A stretch of DNA of 64,000 nucleotides. Source: Cafeteria roenbergensis. Its lineage: Eukaryota > Sar > Bigyra > Bicosoecida > Cafeteriaceae. Positions 57,041 to 64,000 of this stretch are shown here, piece by piece (position 1 is the first letter of the stretch; each line of letters starts with the position of its first letter). The DNA lies in the NCBI GenBank assembly GCA_008330645.1, contig VLTN01000028.1:186001-250000 (forward strand), in the 5' to 3' direction. The notes beneath the pieces were generated by a model. The model made no database searches, was not told the DNA's origin, and was given only the letters and a program-made list of their open reading frames with translations. The position numbers and the translations under genes are program-made.

Positions 57041-59342
57041 TCACCAGCGCGGGCGGGGCGGGGCTGGGCCGGGAGCGAAGGGCGGACGACCGGGATAGCC
57101 TCCGCCCATTGCGCCGCTGGACGCGGCAGCTGCTGCAGCTGGCGCGCCCGCCGCCCCTCCGCCCCAGGGCCGCGGCGGCATGCCGCCCGGCATCGGGGGG
57201 CGGGCTCCCGGCCCGCCCGCAAACGCGGGGCCCCGCGGCGGCCCCGCAAAGGGCGGTCGACCGGGCGGCCCGTAGCCCCGCGGCGCAAAGCCCCCACCCA
57301 TCCCGGGCGCCCCGCCGCCGTGTCCGACCACACCGGCCGACCGTGCGCGGGCCTCCGGGGCTGCAGCCCCCGCGTCGACTGCTCCGCTTGACTTGAGCAG
57401 CTCGTCGTACCTCGCCCCCCCAACGCTGCCTCCGGCTCGCGCCATCTGCGCCAGCCCCCTCGTCCCCACCAGCGCGGCTGCTGCTGGGCCCAACCGCTCG
57501 CGCCGCCTGTCGCCGCCCTTGTGCTCGTACTGCGCCGGCGTGTCCCCCGGCCTCGGCCGCGACCAAAACCGCAGCATCCGGTCGTGCCCGCAAGTCGCCA
57601 GCATCGCGCCCGTCGGGTGCCACGCCATGTCCCAGATGGAGCCGTCGTGCGCCAGCGGGACTGCCGCGGCTGCCTCGCTCTCGGCCCGCGCGGCCTCCGG
57701 CGCCGCCGAGCCGGAGCAGAGCCAGTAGGAGAGCTCGCCGCCCAAGTGGCCCACGGCGAGGAGCGACTCGTGATCCGGGTGCCAAGCCATGGCCGTCGGC
57801 TCCGAGCAGGGGGGCTTGAAGTGCCGCAGGGTCCGCATCATTCGAAGGTCCCAAATGGCCACGGAGCGGTCCTGGGAGGCGGACGCGAGCCAATTGCCGT
57901 TGCAGTTCCAGCGGACTTTGTGCACAGGCTGGGAGTGGTCTCGCAGCGTGCGAACAGCGTCGCTCACGCCCTCTCGCGGGTCCCACAGCTTGACCGTCGA
58001 GTCCTTCGAACCAGAGGCGACTAGCGCGGACGTGGGGTGCCAGTCCACGTCGTGCACATCCGAGTGGTGGCCCTTGAGGGTGTTTGTGTTTTTGTGCAGC
58101 CAAAAGTCCCAAATCTTCACCACACCGTCGTCAGCGCAAGTGGCAAAGGCGCGATCTGCAGAAAGCATAACCGCACAGAGGGAGAGAGAGAGAGAGAAAA
58201 GAGAGAGGTATGGGTTGAGGAGCGTCACGCGCAGTCCGAGGCACCCGAACGGCCGCTTTGCCCAGGCTTTGCCGAATCCTGGTCTCGAGAGCTGCGGCTC
58301 CAGACTTGTGCCCGCCCACAGCCGACGCGCCAGCCGCTGCCCCGAGCACAGGCGACTGACGGGTCGCTAGGCGCCAGTGAGTGCTGGTTGCACACACCTC
58401 TCGAGCACGCTCCGAGAGCGAGGCGCAGCGGCTGCACCGGCCAGCGTCGACGGCAAGCCGGCTCACCAGTCGGAGAGAATGAAATGGCCCGGACCACGTC
58501 CCTGTGGGCAGGAAAGCCCTGCTGGCGACTGTTGCCCTTTTCCCAATAGAGCACCTCCCCTGTGTCGTCGGCAGAGAGCAACCACTCGCCATTGTGCGAC
58601 CAGCGCAGCACCCGCAGGGCGCGCGAGCACAGGCGCCTGAGCAGCTGGAACGTGAACACGGAGCCAGACCAGATGGCCATGGAGCCAGAAGCAGACCCAG
58701 TCATCACATTCAGCCCGTCGGGGGTCCACTGCGCGGGCATGGGAGGGCCGGGCAGCAGGTGCGGGCTGGTCGTTGGGGCCGAGCGCTGCCCCGCGGGCCG
58801 CCGCGACATCGAAAAGGCGCGCACGCGCTCTCGATGTGGCTGCAAGCGCGCTTGTCGGTCTCACACACACGGTGTTCATCGAGCACCTGTCGTTCCTGCT
58901 GATGCACCAGTGGACGAGCCTCGTGGAGAGCGCGGTGGACGGGTTGTCTCGCATGTCCCGGTGGAGAGGCACGCCCCGCTTGTACCGCTCGCTGGGGTAT
59001 GCGTGTGGGGGCGATGCAAGCTCCGAAGCGGGCTCGTAGAGAGTCCTCTGCGCGGGCAGTGTGGTGCGGCGCGGAGGCAAAGACGCCCAGTGAAGCCCCG
59101 GCAGCAGCGCAGGCGCACGGGCACAGCCCCACGCTCATCCTCGCGAGGCTGCCCCTTCTTTCCGACCACGAGACCGCCCCGCGACGATTTCTCACATCCA
59201 GTGAAGCGATGACCGCGGGCGCAAAGTCCATGCCCTTGGGGTTGGCTGCCCTCTCTCGAGCTTGCTGCATTGGTGCCGCGGGCCGAGGGCCCGGCCCTGG
59301 GCGGCCGTGGTAGCCGCCCCCGTGGGGTCCGGCAGCTGCCAT
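57041..59342 (-). CDS. WDR33: mRNA polyadenylation WD40 protein WDR33/Pfs2
   Basis: Four exons, complement(57041..58155, 58467..58728, 58865..59047, 59196..59342), give 568 aa; all three introns are GTGAG...GCAG with matching phases. WDR33/Pfs2 is the subunit of the cleavage and polyadenylation factor that contacts the AAUAAA signal with CPSF30. The N-terminal RTLYEPASEL and RDMRDNP correspond to RTVDYNPS and the following segment of WDR33. The WD repeats then run through WTPDGLNVMTGSASGSMAIW, WSHNGEWLLSADDTGEVLYW, FATCADDGVVKIWDF, VDWHPTSALVASGSKDSTVK, WNCNGNWLASASQDRSVAIW and MAWHPTGAMLATCGHDRMLR. The C-terminus is a Gly/Pro-rich tail (PGMGGG, PPFAGPPRGP), as in metazoan WDR33 but much shorter. 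Size is closer to yeast Pfs2 (465 aa) than to human (1,336 aa). Confidence 0.92.
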
Positions 59343-59788
59343 CCTTAGGGCACAGGCCCGCCCAGCAGCGCGAGCGCAGCCTTCGGCGTGTCTGACTGGT
59401 GCTCGGTGAGCTGTTGGCAGAGGCGCTAGCTTGTGCTCTGTTCGCCGTGCGCTTGCGTGCCCAGCCGTGCCATTCAAGGCCGGTTCGCGCTGACCTTGGA
59501 GGGGCTCCGCGTCCCGGGGAAGCAGTGCGAGCATGCGTGTGCGACGCAGTGGCGGGTCTGTCGGGCGCCTTGCCATCGAGCACCGCGAACTCGCGCGCGC
59601 ACACACACGCAGTCAGGCGCAGAGCGGACGGAAGCCAAGGCGGAGGGGAGTCGGGGCGCGCGGACGCGCCGATGCCTGTTCGCGCCGCGACCGCCACCGG
59701 CACGTCGCCCGCGGCCGGGGCGGAACGGGGGGGGGCAAAGAACTGCCCGGGGAGGGGGGGGCGGCCTGGCTCCGGCGCTGTGGCGAGG
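59343..59788. other. Intergenic region, WDR33 promoter / SERF 3' end
   Basis: This is 446 bp between two minus-strand genes. It contains a short CA-rich stretch near 59601 and G-runs near 59720-59760. No gene was recognised. Confidence 0.4.
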
Positions 59789-60534
59789 TCAGAGCAGCAT
59801 CAGGTCGGCGGCCGTGAGCTTGATCTTGGGCTTCTTCGCGGCCTTGGGCTTCTTCGTGGCCTTGGGGGCAGCGGCTGCATCACTGGACGCAGCGGCGGCG
59901 GCAGCAGCGTCACCGGCGGCAGCGGCGGCATCGTCACCGGCCGCGGCGCTTGCCTTGGCCTTGTAAGCCTCAAGGCGAGCCTTCTTCTCCGCCTCGGCCT
60001 TGGCCTTGGCCTCTGCGGCCGCCTTGGCCTCCTTCTTGGCTGCTATCTTGGCGGCAAGCTTGAGCGCATCGCTGCGGTGGGGCCACACGGCGCGGCAAGG
60101 GGCGACAGCCACAGTGACGCGGGGTGAAGCGCGGGCGGGGCACGCCAAAAGGCGGAACAGGCACACAGCCACGTTCCGGGCCCGCTCCCAGCATGGGGGC
60201 AAGTAAGGCCGTGCGCGCTGCGCCCAGCAGATAGCAGGGAGCCCAGAACAGGGCCCCAGGGCGGCCCACACGCGGCGCTTCAAGCCCGCTCACTCTGCGT
60301 TCCGGGACTCGGGAGTGCCGTCCTTGGCAGACTTGGCGTACTTGGCCTTGCGAGCCTGAGCACGGGCGCGGTCCACTTCACCTGCGAGTGCCCGGTCAAT
60401 AGCAGCTCTTGGGCCGGCGTGCAGTGTCAGCGGCTTGCCGACGGAAATGCGGCAGAACCGGAAGGGGAACCATGCCGTGTTGCCGCGACGGGCCAGGCGG
60501 CGCCTCTGGGCTCACGCTGGTTTCCCCGAGACAT
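59789..60534 (-). CDS. SERF: SERF-family small basic protein with Ala/Lys-rich extension
   Basis: Three exons, complement(59789..60071, 60294..60381, 60516..60534), give 129 aa; the first coding exon is only 19 nt. Both introns (134 and 222 nt) are GTGAG...GCAG with matching phases. The spliced start MSRGNQREVDRARAQARK is the SERF (4F5) signature, M(A/S)RGNQRE. It continues KYAKSAKDGTPESRNADD and ALKLAAKIAAKKEAKAAA, where family members have ...R..DA..M..K...K. SERF proteins are disordered, nucleic-acid-binding and nucleolar, and modify amyloid formation. Typical SERFs are 60-70 aa; here a coiled Lys/Ala/Glu helix and an Ala-rich tail ending KIKLTAADLMLL double the length. The gene is divergent from the ubiquitin-like/RRM gene. 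Confidence 0.85.
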
Positions 60535-60729
60535 GAGATAGCACCTTGCGACGCAGCTAACGGGCTCGGATGCGCTCCCACTGTTCGGAGACGCTCTGGA
60601 CAGGTGCAACTGCTCGTCGCCGCGTTTTTTTGGCCGCGGGGCAGAGCAATGCTTGCCTCGGCACCAAGATTGGGCAGAACCCGCTGGAAAGCGGCGCGAA
60701 GCCCAAGCGCCACCCCCTCACACGGCGCC
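60535..60729. promoter_or_regulatory. Shared divergent promoter region, SERF / ubiquitin-like-RRM
   Basis: Only 195 bp separate two opposite start codons, so the two genes probably share a bidirectional promoter. This is inferred from layout. Confidence 0.45.
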
Positions 60730-61639
60730 ATGCAGATCGTAATCAGCCCGTCTCCACCGAAATCCGAAAATTTCCTGTTGGAAATCACCCCCGAGGACAC
60801 CACCGAGACAATCCGATCCGCTGTGGCGACTCACCTTGGCGAGCGTTCCGGGCGAGTGCGGCTTGTGTTCGGTGAGGTTGAGAGCGTCCGCAAGCCACGC
60901 GCAGCCCGACCACATGCAAACCCAGGTGCCGGCGCAAATGCGGCAGTGCTCTTGGTTGAGCGAGCAGTCGTGGGCACGCCGCTGCCGCCCTCCAACGCGC
61001 GATGGCTCGCTGCCGCCGCTGGTTTCCCGCAAGTTCCGCAGAAGGTGTCGAGCTCCCCGACGGTGCCACGGCGGCTAGCTGCCTGCTGACAAACCTCTGC
61101 ACGGTGCGCTGCGTGATTACTCACGCTGCTCCTGCCGCAGGGGTCCCCGCAAGCCACAGCACCGCTCCGCCGCGCGCCCCAGATGCTGCGACAGAAGCAA
61201 CCCCGGCCCCTGCTGCTCTGGACCCCTCGGGCGCGCCGGGGTCCTTTGTGTCCGCCACAGAGCTCCGCTGTGCCGTTGTGGTCACGGGGCTGCCACCTGA
61301 TCGCGCCGAGGCGACGCATGCCGCCGTGCTCGAGGCCTTTTCGGTGTTCGGCGCCGTGCAGCGCATCGTGACCCAGGACGACCCGCCGGCCGCCGGCACC
61401 AGCCCCGGGTCATCGGCCCGCGCCGCCGACGCGGCGCACAGCCCCCTCGACAGGGTCCCTCCGGCTCCCAAGGAGGCGCCCTCGGCGGCGGCCCGATCCT
61501 CTGACTCCGGCACCCAGCACGCAGTCATCGTGTTTGCGGACGAAGTCTCGGCCGTTGCCGCTCTGGCGCTTGACCGCCATCGCGTCATGGGCGCCCGCGT
61601 CCGCGTGAGCCTCGCCACGTCGCTGTCCGGGTCAGGAGC

Positions 61640-61671
<32 letters not shown>

Positions 61672-62195
61672 CTACTGGCGCGAGCACCATCGCTGCAGCC
61701 GTCGACGTGCTGAGCTCCTGGCTCGCGGGCGGCATTACGTTGGGCCGAAAGGGTGCCGCGCACGTGCAGGAGATGTCCCAGCGTCACGGCGTAACGGACA
61801 CTGTGAGGCGGGCAGTGGCTTCGCTCAAAGCCAGGGCAAAGAAGGCCGACTTCCCCGCCTCGGTGACGCGCCCCGTCGCCGCACGAGCTGCAGCCATTGA
61901 CGAGGAGTACAGGGTGCGAGCCCGCGCGGCGGCGGCGACGGCCGCGGCGTCAGCGGCGGTGTCCTCCGCTGCAAGCCGGGCCATGGAAAACTCGAGTGTT
62001 CGCGCCGGGGTGACGGCGGTGTCGGCAGCGGCGTCCCGGGTCGGAACCGTGGTTGCAGATGTGAGGCGCCAGACTGTCGCCAAGGCGGAGGCCATGCGGC
62101 GCCAGTCGACATCCCCCGACTCGGCGGCGCCCGACGACGAGTCGGCGGCCAAGTCCGCGCCGCCACTGCACAAGGAGGAGGACCCGAGCGCGTAG
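60730..62195 (+). CDS. Ubiquitin-like + RRM + BPA1/Vip1-like tail fusion protein
   Basis: Two exons, 60730..60871 and 61042..62195, give 431 aa; the 170-nt intron is GTGAG...GCAG, phase 1, and splits the ubiquitin-like fold. Residues 1-80 start MQIVISPSPPK and include RVRLVF/EGVELPDGATAASCLL, matching ubiquitin RLIFAGKQLEDGRTLSDY. After an Ala/Pro linker comes an RRM: RNP2-like AVVVTGLPPD, RNP1-like HAVIVFADEVSA, and VMGARVRVSLA. An Asp-rich loop leads to a helical tail (VLSSWLAGGITLGRKGAAHV, AAIDEEYRVR, VTAVSAAASRVGTVVADV) that resembles plant BPA1 and fission yeast Vip1 tails. Those relatives carry RRM plus tail but, as far as I recall, no ubiquitin-like domain. There is no C-terminal Gly-Gly for conjugation. 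An upstream in-frame ATG exists, but the fold starts at MQIV. Confidence 0.8.
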
Positions 62196-62473
62196 TGACG
62201 ATGTGCCACTGTGTGAGGCCGGGGCAGTCGCGCCAAATGAACCTTGTTTTGTGCTCAGAGCAGCTCGCAACGCCGCACGACCAAGGGCCCGCGAAAATCA
62301 CGCTCGAGGCCGCGGCACTGCACTCGGCGCAGCGCGTTGGTTGGGTGGCACCGCACTCGAACACCGCACATGACACACCCGTGGCTGCGGCTCAACAGCA
62401 CGAGCCCCAACGATGCCGCGGGCCGAGAGTGCCATGGTCGAGACGATCCATGGTCGCGATGGATAGCGGCCGG
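62196..62473. other. Convergent 3' intergenic region
   Basis: This is 278 bp between two gene 3' ends. Nothing was recognised. Confidence 0.4.
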
Positions 62474-63868
62474 CTACTCGGCGGGCTCTGCAGGCGCGGA
62501 CCCTGCCTCGCGCGCTGCCACGGTCAGACACCCAGTGGCCTCCTCCCAAGTGTGCCCGCGGCCAGGGTCGGCCGCTGCGCCGTCCGCCCGCGAGGGCACT
62601 GGCTCCCCGTCCGAGTCTTCGCTGGAGTCGTCGTCGGGGTTGAGGGCCTCAATTGCGCGAATGCTCTCCACGAGGGCCTCAGCCATCCGGCGCTGCTCGA
62701 GAGTCATGTCCTCGTAGCGTGCTGGAGCAGCGGGGGCAGCGGGATCTTGGCCGTAGCCTCTGAGCGAGGCAGCGGATTCAGCCGGGTCAGACGCCGCCGG
62801 CCGCCTCACCGGCTGGCGCTTCGGGTAAGGCTTGTGCAGACTGCGAGAAGGAGGCACGGCCGCAGGCGTCGGGAGGGAGGAGTGCGTCGTCTCCCAGGGC
62901 GCTCCGAAGCGAATTCGGACAGCGAACTCGCAGGCCCAATCCACGATGCTGGATGCACGGGGGGCGCGGGCACTGGCTTTGCCGCGCTGCAACGAGCGTG
63001 GCCCCCGCCCTTCGCGCTCCAAAGCATGCGCGTGAGCTCTCCCCCCAGCCATTCCACGCGGTCGCCATTTCGTAGGCATGTGTGAACCCCCCCCCTTCCC
63101 GTCAAAACCTGCCCTGCTCCGTGCCCCCCTCGCGCAGCCTAGCGCGCAAGGCAGGCGCCGCCCTCTCACCCGCTCGTGCTGCCAGTGACCACGCCTCCGC
63201 CCTTGAAGTACCCGGGCTCATACTCGGCTCGAGCCACGGCCTTGTCACCTGGCTTCGCGAGCCCGATCCCGTTGCGCTGCGTGGCCTTGTCAGCCGGGTG
63301 AATCTTCCGCCGCCTCGTCAGCGCGGCCTCGATCGACGTCTCCGTCGTTGGCGCGAAGCGTCGCACCGTGCCGTCTTCCATGACTGGCTTGCCCTTCTTT
63401 CCAAGGTTCCGGTCCAGGTTCTCCGACAGGTCGGCAAACTGCCCGTCTGCCGGGCCCTTACCGTGAACACGCTCCGGACGACGGTGCTCTCGCCTTTGCG
63501 ACGTCCAAAATGCCTCATCCACCCTGCTGCCCCCGGATGCTGAGGCGCCCCGGCCGTCCTCTGGCACCTGCCGAATAGGCAGCCGCGCCTGCGGCCTGGA
63601 CTTTCCGCTGGAAGGCGCAGGGGCCTCATAGTGCCGACGCGCCACTCCTCCCAGCACGGTCTCCTCCTTCGACAGCGCGCCCGTCGCACCTCGAAGAACT
63701 TCGCCAACGCCCAGGCCACGCGAAGGGAGATCTACCAGGCCTGCGATACCCAATCCGGCGGTCGAGCGCACTCGATGACGCCATGTCGCGGCGTAGTTTC
63801 CCGGGCGCTCTCGCCTTCCGTTGCGCCGTCATCTCACGTTTTGCTGCGTGGCGCCGGCCCTGCTCCAT
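62474..63868 (-). CDS. Conserved-looking protein of unknown function, acidic C-terminus
   Basis: Three exons, complement(62474..62840, 63170..63740, 63838..63868), give 322 aa; introns of 329 and 97 nt are GTGAG...GCAG and all phases fit, which supports the model. I do not recognise the family. The N-terminal half is basic and polar, with a segment that looks conserved in style: DLSENLDRNLGKKGKPVMED, RRFAPTTETSIEAALTRRR and YEPGYFKGGGVVTGSTSG. The last third has a helix, YEDMTLEQRRMAEALVES, followed by the acidic stretch NPDDDSSEDSDGEP. There is no signal peptide or membrane helix. Tyr/Pro/Gly-rich short motifs of this kind occur in axonemal proteins, but that is only a hint. The 5' end is the weakest part: exon 1 has 31 coding nt. 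Confidence 0.6.
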
Positions 63869-64000
63869 CGCGTCCAGCGAGCGGATTCAGCAAGCAGCAG
63901 TCACGATACAAAAGCGGAACGGGGGCGGGCGGCTCTCGCAGGCCAGGCGCGTGAGTGCGCGCCGGTACCCGAATGCGTGAGTCTGTGGCCAATTTGCGAA
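63869..64000. other. Right window edge
   Basis: This is 132 bp upstream of the minus-strand gene and probably promoter sequence. A GTGAG at 63951 could be a splice donor of a plus-strand gene running off the window, but that is unsupported. Confidence 0.3.

Noticed and set aside
63783-63950. Plus-strand frame starting MSRRSFPGALAFRC that looks like a mitochondrial presequence and ends near a GTGAG
   Set aside because: It overlaps the better-supported minus-strand gene and nothing downstream is visible in the window.
1-64000. Transposons, retroelements, viral copies or CRISPR arrays
   Set aside because: No transposase, integrase, reverse transcriptase, capsid-like frame, terminal repeat pair or regularly spaced repeat was recognised apart from the tRNA array.

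Overview
The window is nuclear DNA from a very GC-rich, gene-dense eukaryotic microbe. The evidence is spliced protein genes, Pol III-type tRNA genes ending in T-runs, mitochondrial heme A synthase, a CHD chromatin remodeller, polyadenylation and ubiquitin factors, and class E (cAMP-receptor-like) seven-helix receptors. A CFAP53-like ciliary coiled-coil gene suggests a flagellated cell. Nothing points to a plastid. A heterotrophic flagellate, possibly a stramenopile, would fit, but the sequence alone cannot settle the lineage. No transposon, retroelement, viral copy or CRISPR array was recognised.

Layout. 1-5.4 kb: the 3' end of an S6K-like AGC kinase (+), a CFAP53-like gene (-) and COX15 (+), the last two divergent over a 264-bp gap. 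5.6-10.0 kb: an inverted cluster of tRNA-Ser(AGA) copies in repeated units, around a gene-poor spacer that ends in an odd tRNA with a Leu(UAA) anticodon but the acceptor stem of the Ser copies. 10.2-38.9 kb: four giant genes. These are receptor A (-), a 2,291-aa protein with a split cyclic-nucleotide-binding-like fold (+), a 2,553-aa macroglobulin-like protein (-) and receptor B (-), a paralogue of A. 39.3-54.2 kb: a CHD remodeller of about 4,900 aa (-). 55.3-63.9 kb: compact housekeeping genes, namely a SIP5-like RING/UIM protein (+), WDR33/Pfs2 (-), SERF (-), a ubiquitin-like/RRM/BPA1-like fusion (+) and an unrecognised conserved-looking protein (-).

Gene architecture. I rebuilt exons by matching codon phase across introns. 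All 19 introns found (75 to 686 nt) begin GTGAG and end GCAG, and they cluster near the 5' ends of genes. Two long genes need one base removed from a 6-base homopolymer to keep frame, which looks like assembly error. Many proteins carry long Ala/Gly/Ser/Pro-rich or acidic insertions inside otherwise conserved folds.

How the genes might work together. Most are unrelated housekeeping genes (respiration, mRNA 3' processing, ubiquitin, chromatin). The exception is 10-39 kb, where two paralogous class E-type receptors with huge third cytoplasmic loops lie near a cyclic-nucleotide-binding-like scaffold that is divergently paired with one of them. A local signalling neighbourhood is a reasonable inference but is not demonstrated.
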